From positions 1 to 63,846 of the forward strand of contig NZ_WQBE01000018.1 of assembly GCF_013032005.1 (NCBI RefSeq): a stretch of DNA of 63,846 nucleotides. Direction: 5' to 3'. The notes under the pieces are model-generated. The model was given only the letters and a program-made list of their open reading frames with translations, was not told the DNA's origin and ran no database searches. The DNA is from Ruegeria atlantica (GTDB taxonomy: Bacteria; Pseudomonadota; Alphaproteobacteria; Rhodobacterales; Rhodobacteraceae). Both the position numbers and the translations under genes were made by a program. This document shows, in pieces, positions 50,405 through 60,478 of this stretch (positions within the stretch are counted from its first letter, which is position 1; every line of letters begins with the position of its first letter).

Positions 50405-51112
50405 CTAGTTCTGATCCTGCAAAGGGTTGGGGTCAAGAATTTGTGCCGCCGCACCAATCAGTCCGGTGACCAGCTCAGGCAGATCTTCAAAGTGATGCAG
50501 CAGTGCTTCGGGTTCCAATGCGGCCATATCTTGCCCGGACGGGCCAAACGTCACCAGCACCGAGGGCACGCCCGCTGCCCGCGCCGTATTTCGGTCGGTG
50601 TCGGAATCGCCGATCAGCACACACAAATCGGGGTGTCCCCCGGCCCGGCGCGCGGCTTCGCGCAGTGGTTCGGGGTCCGGTTTGCGCACGGGCAACGTGT
50701 CTGCCCCCACCAAAGACGCAAACTGATCCCGCACGCCCATCTGGGTCAGCAACTGATGGGCTAGAGCCTCTGGTTTATTGGTGCAGATACCTACGCCATA
50801 ACCTTGGGATTTCAGCATTTCGACAGCCTCAAGCGCACCGGGATAGAACCGAGTGTGAGTGTCGATGTCCTTCGCGTAAGCCTCAAGCAGGGTGGGATAA
50901 TAGGCCAGAACAGTATCCTCATCATAAGCACCGACCCGCTTCAGCCCATGGGTCAGCATCATCCGTCCACCCCGCAAGGCAACGGCTGCGTCATCATCGT
51001 GAACCAGGACATCCCCATGCCCCATCTGGCGAAAACAGTGGTTGGCCGCCGCCAGCAAATCACCCGACGTATCGGCCAAAGTTCCGTCCAGATCGAAGAT
51101 TACTGTGCGCAT
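50405..51112 (-). CDS. gph: Phosphoglycolate phosphatase-type HAD hydrolase
   Basis: This 235-residue HAD phosphatase has FDLDGTLADTSGDLL, the Thr in ICTNKPEAL, RKPDPEPL and VLIGDSDTD, all as in Gph. In autotrophs and many heterotrophs Gph removes phosphoglycolate formed during DNA repair. The gene is divergent from glmU across 134 bases and 3 bases upstream of the aminotransferase. Confidence 0.88.
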   Translation of the reverse strand: MRTVIFDLDGTLADTSGDLLAAANHCFRQMGHGDVLVHDDDAAVALRGGRMMLTHGLKRVGAYDEDTVLAYYPTLLEAYAKDIDTHTRFYPGALEAVEMLKSQGYGVGICTNKPEALAHQLLTQMGVRDQFASLVGADTLPVRKPDPEPLREAARRAGGHPDLCVLIGDSDTDRNTARAAGVPSVLVTFGPSGQDMAALEPEALLHHFEDLPELVTGLIGAAAQILDPNPLQDQN

Positions 51113-51184
51113 TGTGCCTCCTGCCTCGGCGGTTTATTGCCGTCTCGTGTTGCAAACGGCAATCTTGTTTGATCCGTGAACCGC

Positions 51185-51212
51185 TTGCGCCTTTGCCCTC
51201 AGCGGATAAAAC
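51185..51212 (+). promoter_or_regulatory. Predicted promoter of glmU-glmS
   Basis: TTGCGC (51185-51190) is followed after 16 bases by TAAAAC (51207-51212), with the glmU ATG 34 bases further. The match is modest. A separate inverted repeat lies upstream, at 51136-51163 (ATTGCCGT/ACGGCAAT). Confidence 0.35.
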
Positions 51213-51246
51213 GGAGCGCAACAAAACACAAAGAGAAATCGATTTC

Positions 51247-52599
51247 ATGAGCACTGCCCTTGTCATCCTTGCCGCTGGAAAAGGCACCAGGATGCATTCG
51301 GATATTCCCAAAGTTCTTCATCCCATCGCGCAGGTCCCGATGCTGGTGCACGCTATGCGCGCCGGGGCCATATTGTCGCCCGAGCGGACCGTGATCGTCA
51401 CCGGGCACGGGGCTGAAGCCGTAGCCAAGGTTGCAACTGCCGAGGATGAAGCGGCGCAAATCGCTGTTCAGGACGAGCAGTTGGGTACTGCCCATGCCGT
51501 CGCGCAGGCACGCGAGGCTTTGGACGGATTCACCGGCGACGTCGTGGTTTTGTATGGCGACACGCCGTTTCTGCAGCCCGATACGCTGGAACGCATGATC
51601 GCGGCGCGGGCAGAAAACGATCTTGTCATTCTGGGGTTTGAGGCCGGCGATCCTGCGCGTTATGGTCGCCTGGTGATGAACGGTGACAGTCTTGAGCGGA
51701 TCGTCGAATTCAAAGACGCATCGGATGAAGAGCGCGCGATAACCTTTTGCAACTCTGGTCTTTTGGCCTGTGATGCGCAGGCGTTGTTTTCCCTGATCGA
51801 CACGGTAAGAAATGACAACGCGGCAGGTGAGTATTATTTGACGGACGTCGTGGAAATCGCGCGCGCGCGCGGTCTGAAAGTCACCGCAGTCGCCTGTGAC
51901 GAAGCACAGACATTAGGTGTGAACTCCCGCACCGATTTGGCTGCGGCAGATGCTGTGTTTCAGGCCAGTGCCCGTGCCGAGCTGTTGGATCTTGGCGTCA
52001 CCCTGATGGCACCCGATACTGTTTATCTGGCCGCTGACACCGTCATCGGGCGCGACACTGTGATTGAACCCAACGTGGTTTTTGGCCCCGGCGTCACAGT
52101 CGAAAGTGGTGCTACAATCCGGTCGTTTTCGCATTTGGAGGGCTGCCACGTCAGCCGCGGTTCTATTGTTGGCCCCTATGCCCGCCTGCGCCCAGGTGCC
52201 GAGTTGGCCGAAAACGCCCGCATCGGCAATTTTGTCGAGATAAAGAACGCCGAGATCGCCGAAGGGGCCAAGGTTAACCACCTCAGCTATATCGGTGACG
52301 CGTCGGTAGGTGCGGCGTCGAATATCGGCGCTGGAACAATCACCTGCAACTATGACGGTGTGATGAAGCATCGCACCACAATTGGTGAGAATGTTTTTGT
52401 CGGCTCGAACACAATGCTGGTGGCCCCGGTGAAGGTCGGAGACGGCGCAATGACAGCCACCGGCACAGTCGTGACGCGAGACGTCGAGCCCGACGCGCTG
52501 GCCATGGCCCGCGCCAAGCAGGACAACAAGCCGGGTTATGCACGTAAATTGTTTGATATGTTGAAGGCGAAGAAGGCTCGCCGCGACAAAGGAACCTGA
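51247..52599 (+). CDS. glmU: UDP-N-acetylglucosamine diphosphorylase/glucosamine-1-P N-acetyltransferase
   Basis: This 450-residue bifunctional enzyme acetylates glucosamine-1-phosphate and makes UDP-GlcNAc, needed for peptidoglycan and lipid A. The N-terminal uridylyltransferase has LAAGKGTRM and DTPFLQPDTL-type motifs. The C-terminal part (about 240-450) is a left-handed beta helix. I chose ATG 51247, where the family motif begins. glmS follows after 3 bases. Confidence 0.95.
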   Translation: MSTALVILAAGKGTRMHSDIPKVLHPIAQVPMLVHAMRAGAILSPERTVIVTGHGAEAVAKVATAEDEAAQIAVQDEQLGTAHAVAQAREALDGFTGDVVVLYGDTPFLQPDTLERMIAARAENDLVILGFEAGDPARYGRLVMNGDSLERIVEFKDASDEERAITFCNSGLLACDAQALFSLIDTVRNDNAAGEYYLTDVVEIARARGLKVTAVACDEAQTLGVNSRTDLAAADAVFQASARAELLDLGVTLMAPDTVYLAADTVIGRDTVIEPNVVFGPGVTVESGATIRSFSHLEGCHVSRGSIVGPYARLRPGAELAENARIGNFVEIKNAEIAEGAKVNHLSYIGDASVGAASNIGAGTITCNYDGVMKHRTTIGENVFVGSNTMLVAPVKVGDGAMTATGTVVTRDVEPDALAMARAKQDNKPGYARKLFDMLKAKKARRDKGT

Positions 52600-52602
52600 T
52601 CT

Positions 52603-54423
52603 ATGTGTGGAATTGTAGGTGTACTGGGGCAACACGAAGCCGCCCCTATTTTGGTTGAGGCGCTGAAACGGCTGGAATATCGCGGCTATGACAGCGCCGG
52701 TATTGCGACGGTCAATGACGGTGAACTTGGGCGCCGCCGGGCTGTGGGCAAGTTGGTCAACCTCAGCGATTTGCTGGTGCACAATCCTCTGCGCGGTAAA
52801 TCGGGCATCGGGCATACCCGTTGGGCCACACATGGCGCACCATCAGTCACCAACGCGCACCCGCACAAGGCAGGCCCCGTGGCCGTGGTGCATAACGGCA
52901 TCGTTGAAAACTATCGCGATTTGCGGGCTGAGTTGGCCGAACATGGCGTCGATTTCGTCACCGAGACCGATACCGAAACCGTGGCTCTGATGGCCGAGTA
53001 TTATCTCAATATCGGCCTATCGCCCGTTGATGCGGCGTTCAAAACCATCGACCAGCTTCAAGGGGCGTTTGCACTTGCATTTCTGTTTGACGGGCAAGAC
53101 GACCTGATCGTCGCGGCGCGTAAGGGCTCACCTTTGGCCATTGGGCATGGGGAAGGCGAAATGTATGTCGGTTCGGACGCCATTGCGCTGGCCCCGCTGA
53201 CGGATCGTATCACCTATCTTGAAGAAGGCGACCGGGCGGTCCTGACCCGCACTTCGCTTGAAATCCGCAACGAAGCCGGAGAACTGGCCAACCGCGAGAC
53301 CCGCCAGATCAAACTGGATCAAACACGGGCCGACAAGGCGGGTCACAAGCATTTCATGGCAAAGGAAATCGCCGAGCAACCCGTGGTGGTTGCCGAGGCA
53401 ATCCAATCCTACCTGCCCACTGGCGGCAACGAGATAACCCTGCCGTGTGAGCTGGATTTCAGCAAGCTGGACCGCCTGACCATGGTCGCCTGCGGAACTG
53501 CCTTTTATGCCTGCCTGACAGCAAAGTACTGGTTCGAACAGTTGGCCAGAATGCCCGTCGAGGTCGATATCGCCAGCGAGTTTCGCTATCGCGAACCTCC
53601 GATCCCCGATCGTACGGCGGCTCTGTTTGTCAGCCAGTCGGGTGAGACCGCCGACACGCTGGCCGCGCTGCGCTATTGCGAGGGCAAGGCCGATAAGATC
53701 GTTTCGGTGATCAATGTCCCCGAAAGCTCGATCGCGCGCGAAAGCGACATCGCCCTGCCGATCCATGCTGGGGTTGAGATCGGTGTGGCCTCGACCAAAG
53801 CTTTCACTTGTCAGCTAAGTGTATTGCTGATGCTGGCGCTCAAGGCGGCTGCGGATCGGGGCACCCTAAGCGATGAGGAACTGGCTGATCATGCCGCCGC
53901 ATTGCGTGGATTGCCGACCGCACTAAATGCCGCGCTGGATCAGAACCAGTCCATCAAGGCCTCGGCCCAGCGCTTGTCCGAGGCGCGCGATGTGCTGTTC
54001 CTGGGCCGCGGCCTGATGTATCCACTGGCTATGGAAGGCGCGCTGAAACTAAAAGAAATCAGCTATATACACGCCGAAGGTTATGCTTCTGGCGAGCTAA
54101 AGCACGGTCCCATCGCCTTGATCGACAAGCACATGCCGGTGGTGGTCATGGCCCCGCGCGATGCGGTGTTCGACAAGACCGTGTCGAACATGCAAGAGGT
54201 CATGGCGCGCAAAGGCAAGGTAATACTGGTCTCGGATGATGACGGCGTTACCGAGGCCGAGGATGGGGTGTGGAGCACTATTCGCATGCCCCATATTCAT
54301 CCCAGCCTTGCCCCGATCCTGTATTCGGTTCCGGCGCAGCTGCTGGCCTATCATACGGCTGTCGCCAAAGGTACCGATGTGGACCAGCCCCGCAATCTGG
54401 CGAAATCCGTCACCGTCGAATAA
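52603..54423 (+). CDS. glmS: Glutamine--fructose-6-phosphate aminotransferase
   Basis: This 606-residue enzyme makes glucosamine-6-phosphate from fructose-6-phosphate and glutamine. The catalytic Cys2 follows the initiator Met (MCGIVGV). Two SIS domains follow (about 290-430 and 460-600), with the C-terminal KSVTVE. It forms an operon with glmU. No glmS ribozyme is seen upstream, as expected outside Gram-positive bacteria. Confidence 0.96.
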   Translation: MCGIVGVLGQHEAAPILVEALKRLEYRGYDSAGIATVNDGELGRRRAVGKLVNLSDLLVHNPLRGKSGIGHTRWATHGAPSVTNAHPHKAGPVAVVHNGIVENYRDLRAELAEHGVDFVTETDTETVALMAEYYLNIGLSPVDAAFKTIDQLQGAFALAFLFDGQDDLIVAARKGSPLAIGHGEGEMYVGSDAIALAPLTDRITYLEEGDRAVLTRTSLEIRNEAGELANRETRQIKLDQTRADKAGHKHFMAKEIAEQPVVVAEAIQSYLPTGGNEITLPCELDFSKLDRLTMVACGTAFYACLTAKYWFEQLARMPVEVDIASEFRYREPPIPDRTAALFVSQSGETADTLAALRYCEGKADKIVSVINVPESSIARESDIALPIHAGVEIGVASTKAFTCQLSVLLMLALKAAADRGTLSDEELADHAAALRGLPTALNAALDQNQSIKASAQRLSEARDVLFLGRGLMYPLAMEGALKLKEISYIHAEGYASGELKHGPIALIDKHMPVVVMAPRDAVFDKTVSNMQEVMARKGKVILVSDDDGVTEAEDGVWSTIRMPHIHPSLAPILYSVPAQLLAYHTAVAKGTDVDQPRNLAKSVTVE

Positions 54424-54474
54424 GCCAAGATCGGGCTGCACCCACGGCCCGTTTCACCAGCAGGGCGACAAACA

Positions 54475-55158
54475 TTGAATTTCTATCTGGAACAGATCAA
54501 AGCTCATGCCGACCCCGTACGCGCGAGCCAAATGGCGGCCTATCACAAGGTTGACCGCCCCTATCTGGGTGTCGCGAACCCCGTTCTGAACGACCTGACG
54601 AAAGATTGGCGTCAAGACCTGGATGTATCTGAGCGCGTGGAGTTGGCGGATGCCTTGTGGCAGACCAATATACACGAGGGCCGTCTGGCCGCAGCCAAAC
54701 TGCTGACCCAGGCCCGCATTCGGCCTGATGGGGCGGTCTGGGATTTACTGCACAGCTGGTTGCCCGATTTCGACGCCTGGGCTGCGGCCGATCACGCCTG
54801 CATGGCGATGCAAAAACGTCTGTCTGCCGACCCAACCCGGTTGGATCAGGTGGAAATCTGGACGACTTCCGATCATATGTGGACACGGCGCGCAGCGCTG
54901 GTGGCCACCCTTCCCTGGACCAAGCAGAATCACCCCAAACCCGACGATCTGGCACGGCGCGACCGCATCCTTGGCTGGGCGGCAAGCTATGTGCCGGACC
55001 GGGGCTGGTTCATTCAGAAAGCCATTGCTTGGTGGCTGCGTGACCTGTCCAAACACGACGCTGAACGCGTCATCGCGTTTCTGAAAACCCATGGTGACGC
55101 GATGAAGCCTTTCGCCCGCCGCGAAGCCGGAAAATACCTGAAAGATCAGTTGGAATAG
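54475..55158 (+). CDS. DNA alkylation repair (AlkD-like) protein
   Basis: This 227-residue protein belongs to the AlkD/AlkC HEAT-repeat DNA glycosylase family, which excises alkylated bases. Segments such as VWDLLHSWLPDFDAWAAADH and HPKPDDLARRDRILGWAASYVPD fit the family. The start TTG 54475 is uncommon; a later ATG (about 54532, MAAYHKVDR) is the alternative. It overlaps the convergent lipoprotein gene by 13 bases. Confidence 0.82.
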   Translation: MNFYLEQIKAHADPVRASQMAAYHKVDRPYLGVANPVLNDLTKDWRQDLDVSERVELADALWQTNIHEGRLAAAKLLTQARIRPDGAVWDLLHSWLPDFDAWAAADHACMAMQKRLSADPTRLDQVEIWTTSDHMWTRRAALVATLPWTKQNHPKPDDLARRDRILGWAASYVPDRGWFIQKAIAWWLRDLSKHDAERVIAFLKTHGDAMKPFARREAGKYLKDQLE

Positions 55159-55577
55159 ACCTCAAGTTCAACCAATTCGTCGAATGGCAACAACAAGGCC
55201 CGCATCGCATCCAGAGACAACCGACTGCCGCCGCTTTCGGGCCCTGGCGCTGGAACCAGCGTAATATAAGCCTGCGAGCCGGTTCTGGGAACGACCACGC
55301 GACCGGTGAATTCGACGTCGACCAGCGGAGTTTCCAACCAACGACCCGGCGTGGTCGGATCGCCCAGTCCGGCTATGGTCGTCTTTGCGCCCACCCAGCC
55401 GGCAGCAGTGGCCGCAACGGGTTCTGGTTCAACTGCTTCCTCTGCCACAACCTCTTCGACCACGGCGTCTTCAGGTTCAGAAGGCGTCTTTTCGCCCCCA
55501 AAGACCCGATCTGTCGTGGACCGTACGGTGTCGCATCCGGTCACCAGAATAAACAAAGCGAATAGCATATATCTCAT
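55146..55577 (-). CDS. Small lipoprotein of unknown function
   Basis: This 143-residue protein has a lipobox at LVTGC (Cys15). An acidic linker (about 30-55) leads to a conserved domain ([26 protein letters not shown] and [25 protein letters not shown]). Rhodobacterales relatives are often labelled D-galactarate dehydratase; that enzyme is much larger, so the label is misleading. Function is unknown. It is convergent with the alkD-like gene. Confidence 0.72.
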   Translation of the reverse strand: MRYMLFALFILVTGCDTVRSTTDRVFGGEKTPSEPEDAVVEEVVAEEAVEPEPVAATAAGWVGAKTTIAGLGDPTTPGRWLETPLVDVEFTGRVVVPRTGSQAYITLVPAPGPESGGSRLSLDAMRALLLPFDELVELEVYSN

Positions 55578-55667
55578 GCCATCAACCTACCGCCCTGTGC
55601 GCATCTGTACCAGCGCAAAGGAAACTTCGCCCTTGTCGCAAGCAGGTCGCGGCTTTACCTATGTCGC

Positions 55668-56675
55668 ATGACTGCTCCGCTTATCGACCCATTCGCACGT
55701 GCGATCACCTATCTCCGCGTCTCTGTTACAGACCGCTGCGATTTCCGCTGTGTTTACTGCATGTCCGAGGACATGAAGTTTCTGCCAAAGAAAGACCTGC
55801 TGACACTGGAAGAGCTGGACCGCATGTGCTCGACCTTCGTGAAGTTGGGGGTTGAAAAGCTGCGCATTACCGGTGGTGAGCCGCTTGTGCGCAGAAATAT
55901 CATGACGTTTTTCAACAGCATGACCCGCCATCTGGACAGCGGCGCGTTGAAAGAGCTGACGCTGACCACCAATGGCTCGCAGCTGCACCGTTTTGCCGAT
56001 GACCTGTACGCAGCAGGTGTGCGCCGGGTAAATATCTCGCTGGATACGCTGGACGAAGATAAATTCGCGGCGATCACCCGCTGGGGCCGTCTTAAACAAG
56101 TGTTGAACGGCATCGACGCGGCGCAGAAAGCCGGGCTGAGGATAAAGATCAACGCGGTGGCCCTGAAGGGCTTCAACGAAGAAGAATTGCCGACGATCAC
56201 GAAATGGTGTGCGGAACGCGATATGGACCTGACCTGGATCGAGGTCATGCCCATGGGCGATATTGGCAATGAGGATCGTCTGGATCAATATTGGTCGCTC
56301 AAGGATGTTCGTAAGGAATACGAGAACCACTATTCCGTGACCGATCTGGCAGAACGCAGCGGCGGGCCAGCGCGTTATGTTCGCCTAGAGGAAACCGGCC
56401 AAAAGATCGGCTTCATCACCCCTCTGTCGCATAATTTCTGCGAAAGCTGCAACCGCGTGCGCCTGACCTGCACTGGTGAGCTGTTTATGTGTCTGGGCCA
56501 AGAGGACATGGCTGACCTGCGTGGTCCACTACGCGATCACCCCGATACAGAGCAACCGCTCGAAGACGCAATCCGCGCGGCGATCAACCTCAAGCCCAAG
56601 GGACATGATTTCGACTATTCCCGCCAGGCGGTCGACGGCAAGATGAGCCGTCACATGAGCCACACAGGCGGCTGA
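55668..56675 (+). CDS. moaA: GTP 3',8-cyclase (molybdenum cofactor)
   Basis: This 335-residue radical SAM enzyme starts molybdenum cofactor synthesis. The first [4Fe-4S] ligands are C24, C28 and C31 (CDFRCVYC). The second cluster ligands are in [20 protein letters not shown]. The protein ends in the required GG (SHTGG). It lies 90 bases from the divergent lipoprotein gene and one base before waaA. Confidence 0.96.
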   Translation: MTAPLIDPFARAITYLRVSVTDRCDFRCVYCMSEDMKFLPKKDLLTLEELDRMCSTFVKLGVEKLRITGGEPLVRRNIMTFFNSMTRHLDSGALKELTLTTNGSQLHRFADDLYAAGVRRVNISLDTLDEDKFAAITRWGRLKQVLNGIDAAQKAGLRIKINAVALKGFNEEELPTITKWCAERDMDLTWIEVMPMGDIGNEDRLDQYWSLKDVRKEYENHYSVTDLAERSGGPARYVRLEETGQKIGFITPLSHNFCESCNRVRLTCTGELFMCLGQEDMADLRGPLRDHPDTEQPLEDAIRAAINLKPKGHDFDYSRQAVDGKMSRHMSHTGG

Positions 56676-56676
56676 C

Positions 56677-57999
56677 GTGCCGGACCAGACGGGCCGACCG
56701 ACCCTGCTGTATCATCTATATTGCGGCCTGACCTCTGTTGCGGGACCGTTCGTCTGGCGCACCGTAAGGAACAAGCTGCAAGCCGCGGATGTTTCCGTAA
56801 CCCGACAACAGGAACGCCAAGGCCGTGCCAGCCTGCCCCGCCCCGACGGCCAGCTGATCTGGTTCCACGCCGCCAGCGTTGGTGAAACCCTTTCGGTCAT
56901 CAGCCTGATCAAACGGTTGGGGGAACGTCTGCCGGATGCCGAGTTTCTGATCACCTCTGGCACGCCAACCTCGGCTGCGCTGATCGAAAAACGCTTGCCA
57001 CCACGAACGCGGCACCAGTACCCTCCACTAGACACCGCAAGCCCCGTGCGGCGCTTTCTGGACCACTGGCACCCGAATGCCGGTATTTTCGTGGAAAGCG
57101 AAATCTGGCCTCGCCTGATTGTCGAAGGTGCCAACCGTGGCATGCCCTTGGCTCTGCTCAACGCACGCCTGTCGGACAAATCCGTCGAAGGCTGGAAAAA
57201 ACGCCCGGACACAGCCCGGTTCATTCTGGATCATTTTCGCCTGTTCCTGACCCAGAACGACAAGACCGCGCAAAACCTGATCGTGATGGGCGCGCCCGCT
57301 GAACGTGTACAGCCGGGCACGAATCTTAAGGCCATGTCTGACCCCTTGCCGATTGATCAGGCCACGTTGTCCGAAATCCGCGCACAGATCGGCGCCCGCC
57401 CCGTCTGGATCGCCAGTTCGACACATGCCGGTGAAGAGGAAACCGTTCTTGCCGCCCACGCAGAGCTGCTCAAACGTTGGCCCGACCTGCTGCTGTTGCT
57501 GATCCCGCGCCACCCTGAACGCCGCGCCGAGGTCGCCAGTCTGACAACCCAAGCGGGGCAAACTGTGGCCATTCGATCGAATGACGACAAGATCACCGAC
57601 AAAACGCAGGTCTACATGGCAGATACGCTGGGTGAAACCGGCACATGGTACGCGCTGTGCCCTATTGTGTTCCTTGGCGGATCACTGAAAGAGATCGGCG
57701 GCCACAATCCGTTCGAACCGGCCCAGGCGGGTGCCGCTGTAATCACCGGCCCCGGCTATTTCAACTTTGCCGAAACCTTCGCCCCGCTGATCGAATCCGG
57801 CGGGGCGCTACAAGTTCAATCTGCTTCCGAACTGACCGAGGCCGTGGAAACCTGGCTATCGGACCAAACCACGCTGGACACAGCCCGTAAGGCTGCCAAA
57901 TCCTGCGTAAACACCCAACAATCGGCACTGGATGCAATCGTCGAGACGCTATGCACCGAACTCAGCTTAACTGGGTCGGGTTCAACGTCATCTGACTAA
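56677..57999 (+). CDS. waaA: 3-deoxy-D-manno-octulosonic acid transferase
   Basis: This 440-residue GT30 glycosyltransferase adds Kdo to lipid A. The catalytic base is in FHAASVGETLS, and VESEIWPRLI is conserved. An N-terminal hydrophobic segment would anchor it. It begins with GTG 56677, one base after the moaA stop. Length is normal. Confidence 0.92.
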   Translation: MPDQTGRPTLLYHLYCGLTSVAGPFVWRTVRNKLQAADVSVTRQQERQGRASLPRPDGQLIWFHAASVGETLSVISLIKRLGERLPDAEFLITSGTPTSAALIEKRLPPRTRHQYPPLDTASPVRRFLDHWHPNAGIFVESEIWPRLIVEGANRGMPLALLNARLSDKSVEGWKKRPDTARFILDHFRLFLTQNDKTAQNLIVMGAPAERVQPGTNLKAMSDPLPIDQATLSEIRAQIGARPVWIASSTHAGEEETVLAAHAELLKRWPDLLLLLIPRHPERRAEVASLTTQAGQTVAIRSNDDKITDKTQVYMADTLGETGTWYALCPIVFLGGSLKEIGGHNPFEPAQAGAAVITGPGYFNFAETFAPLIESGGALQVQSASELTEAVETWLSDQTTLDTARKAAKSCVNTQQSALDAIVETLCTELSLTGSGSTSSD

Positions 58000-58008
58000 G
58001 TTTGTCCC

Positions 58009-58042
58009 GGGTAGCGCGAGGGGCTGGCCCCTCGCGCTACCC
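58009..58042. terminator. Large hairpin between waaA and the M20 gene
   Basis: GGGTAGCGCGAGGGGC (58009-58024) is the exact reverse complement of 58027-58042, giving a stem of about 15 bases with a tiny loop. There is no U run, so it may be a bidirectional transcription end or a structured mRNA end shared by two convergent genes. Confidence 0.55.
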
Positions 58043-58052
58043 AACGCCAAGA

Positions 58053-59216
58053 TCAGGCCGCCGGCATCCGCTGTTCGACAATCTCAGCCCACCAGCTGCA
58101 CCCTGCCGGAATGGCCTCGTCGTTGAAGTTGTACTCAGGGTGATGCACCGCCGCCGTGTCGCCATTGCCAACCAGAATATACGCCCCCGGCCGTTCTTCG
58201 AGCATAAAGGCGAAATCCTCGCCGCCCATGATCAACGGCGCTTCGTCGCAATTGCCCGCCACTGAACGCGCGACATCCGCTGCAAAGTCGGTCTGCGCGT
58301 CGCTATTCACCATCACCGGATAGCCCAAGTAATAGGTGACATTGGCCGTTCCGCCAAATGTCGCCGCGATTCCGTTGCAAATCTCTTTGATGCGCTTTTC
58401 CGCCATTTCCCGCATTTCTGAACTCATCGTACGGACGGTACCTTTGATCTGTACCGTTTGGGGGATGACGTTAAAGGCGGTGGTCGAGGTTTCAAACGAC
58501 GTAACTGAAACCACGACCTGATCCACCGGATCTGCATTGCGCGACGCCACCGTCTGCAATGCCAGAACCGCCTGCGCCGCCATCACGGTTGTATCGACTG
58601 TCTCATGCGGTTTGGCCGCGTGACCGCCCTTGCCCTCAAAGGTGATGTCGAATTGATCTGTGGCCGCAAAGAACGCGCCCGGACGAATGGCAAAACTGCC
58701 GACAGGACGGCCAGGCCAGTTGTGCATGCCATAGACCTCTTGGATGCCCCAACGGTCCATCATGCCGTCCTCGCACATCTCGCGGCCTCCGCCGCCACCC
58801 TCTTCGGCAGGTTGAAAGATCACCACGACGGTGCCGTCGAAATTCCGCGTTTCCGAGAGGTATTTCGCCGCGCCCAGCAACATCGCCGTATGCCCGTCAT
58901 GGCCACATGCGTGCATCGCCCCGTCGGTCTTGGAGGCATACTCCAGACCCGTCGCCTCATGTATCGGCAGTGCATCCATATCGGCCCGCAGACCGATCAC
59001 CTTGCCCCCCGTGTCGACCTTACCTTTGATCACCCCAACGACCCCGGTGCGACCAATTCCGGTGACAACCTCATCACAGCCGAATTCCTTCAGCTTCTCA
59101 GCAACCAGTGCGCTGGTGCGGTGCGTTTCGAATAGAATCTCGGGGTTTTCATGAATATCGCGCCGCCACCCAGTGATTTCACTCTGCAATTCGGCAAAAC
59201 GGTTTTTGATCGGCAT
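58053..59216 (-). CDS. M20-family amidohydrolase/peptidase
   Basis: This 387-residue zinc hydrolase has the M20 motifs HACGHDGHTAMLLGA, PAEEGGGG and GGEDFAFML. Members cleave N-acyl amino acids, hippurate-like compounds or small peptides. I chose ATG 59216 behind GGGAGAAG; a frame to 59318 is not supported. It is followed on the same strand by no close gene and ends at the hairpin with waaA. The substrate is unknown. Confidence 0.88.
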   Translation of the reverse strand: MPIKNRFAELQSEITGWRRDIHENPEILFETHRTSALVAEKLKEFGCDEVVTGIGRTGVVGVIKGKVDTGGKVIGLRADMDALPIHEATGLEYASKTDGAMHACGHDGHTAMLLGAAKYLSETRNFDGTVVVIFQPAEEGGGGGREMCEDGMMDRWGIQEVYGMHNWPGRPVGSFAIRPGAFFAATDQFDITFEGKGGHAAKPHETVDTTVMAAQAVLALQTVASRNADPVDQVVVSVTSFETSTTAFNVIPQTVQIKGTVRTMSSEMREMAEKRIKEICNGIAATFGGTANVTYYLGYPVMVNSDAQTDFAADVARSVAGNCDEAPLIMGGEDFAFMLEERPGAYILVGNGDTAAVHHPEYNFNDEAIPAGCSWWAEIVEQRMPAA

Positions 59217-59274
59217 AGTCTTCTCCCATCTTTTTTTCTTTGCCCCGGCTTTATCCCGGCGCGGAATTCTCAAG

Positions 59275-60417
59275 TCAGTCCAAAGACGCAGGCCGCAGCG
59301 CGCCGGACAGCAGGACAATCAGGATGGCCAAGGGCAACAAAACCATGAATGCCAATCGTAATGTAAGCATCTCGGCCAAAATCCCAATAAGCGGTGGGCC
59401 GATCAGTAACCCTCCGTACCCCAGCGTCGCCACACTGGCGATGGCCTGCCCCGGCGGTACATGAGGATCATTGGCTGCCCGGCTGAAGGCCAGCGGCATG
59501 ATCACAGCATAACCAACCCCCATCAGGGCAAAACCCGCTAAGGCCAATCCCGCCTCTGATGCCGAGACCACACCGAACACGCCAAGTGCCGCGCAAATGC
59601 CTCCAAAACGGGCCGTTGCGACAGGACCAAACCGCGCGATTGCAAATCCGCCAGCCAGCCGAAACGCCACCATCGTCACCGAAAACACGGCATATCCCAA
59701 CGCAGCGACGCTTTCGGCGGCACCGGTCACATCGCGCAGGAATATTGCACTCCAATCCGCTACGGCACCTTCCCCCAAAGCACCGCACAGCGCAGTGAAC
59801 CCAACCAGAATCAACGCACCGGACGGCAGGGCAAAGACACTGCCGTCATGTGAGACAGCTCTGCGCGACGTCCACTTAACCCAGGACAGGGTCAGCGCCA
59901 GCGCCACGACAACTCCGCCAGCCAGTAAAAAGTGCTGCATTACTGTCAGTCCCAGCTGCACCGCCCCGTATCCGCTAAGCGCCCCCAACCCGGCGCCCAA
60001 ACTCCACATCGCGTGGAACGAGGACATGACTGGTTTGTCATAGGCTTGCTCGACCTCGGCGGCCCAGGCGTTCATGGCCACATCCATTGAACCGTGAAAG
60101 GCACCGAATACGAACAGGAACCCCGCCAGCGCCCAGAACCCATCGGCCACGGCCAACAGGATCAGAGACAACGTGTACAGCACCGCAATAACCCGCGTGA
60201 TGGCTACGGCCCCGAACCGATCAGACAACCGCCCCGTCACCGGAAAGGAACACACTGCCCCCGCTGCCATGAACAGCAGACCATAGCCCAATGCCTCATG
60301 CGTCAATTCCAGTCTGTCCCGCACGGCTGGAATGCGAGATGCCCAAATGCCAAACAGCGAACCGTTCAGGATGAACATGGCAGCCACCGCCCGCCATGCA
60401 GACATAATTCCGATCAC
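59275..60417 (-). CDS. MFS transporter (YbjJ-like)
   Basis: This 380-residue major-facilitator protein has about 12 membrane segments and the loop motif GRLSDRFGAVAITR between segments 2 and 3. It resembles YbjJ-type efflux or solute carriers. I chose GTG 60417, where GGGAG (60424-60428) lies 6 bases upstream. It lies 58 bases upstream of the M20 gene on the same strand. The substrate is unknown. Confidence 0.85.
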   Translation of the reverse strand: MIGIMSAWRAVAAMFILNGSLFGIWASRIPAVRDRLELTHEALGYGLLFMAAGAVCSFPVTGRLSDRFGAVAITRVIAVLYTLSLILLAVADGFWALAGFLFVFGAFHGSMDVAMNAWAAEVEQAYDKPVMSSFHAMWSLGAGLGALSGYGAVQLGLTVMQHFLLAGGVVVALALTLSWVKWTSRRAVSHDGSVFALPSGALILVGFTALCGALGEGAVADWSAIFLRDVTGAAESVAALGYAVFSVTMVAFRLAGGFAIARFGPVATARFGGICAALGVFGVVSASEAGLALAGFALMGVGYAVIMPLAFSRAANDPHVPPGQAIASVATLGYGGLLIGPPLIGILAEMLTLRLAFMVLLPLAILIVLLSGALRPASLD

Positions 60418-60478
60418 AGAAAACTCCCACGCGCAGTTTGCTGTTCCTAAAGCGCCCTAGGTAATTCGCAATTGTGGG

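Noticed and set aside
52500..52602. glmS ribozyme upstream of glmS
   Set aside because: The gap is only 3 bases and lies after glmU; the ribozyme is a Gram-positive feature.
55146..55577. D-galactarate dehydratase label for the lipoprotein
   Set aside because: The protein is 143 residues with a lipobox, far too short for the real enzyme.
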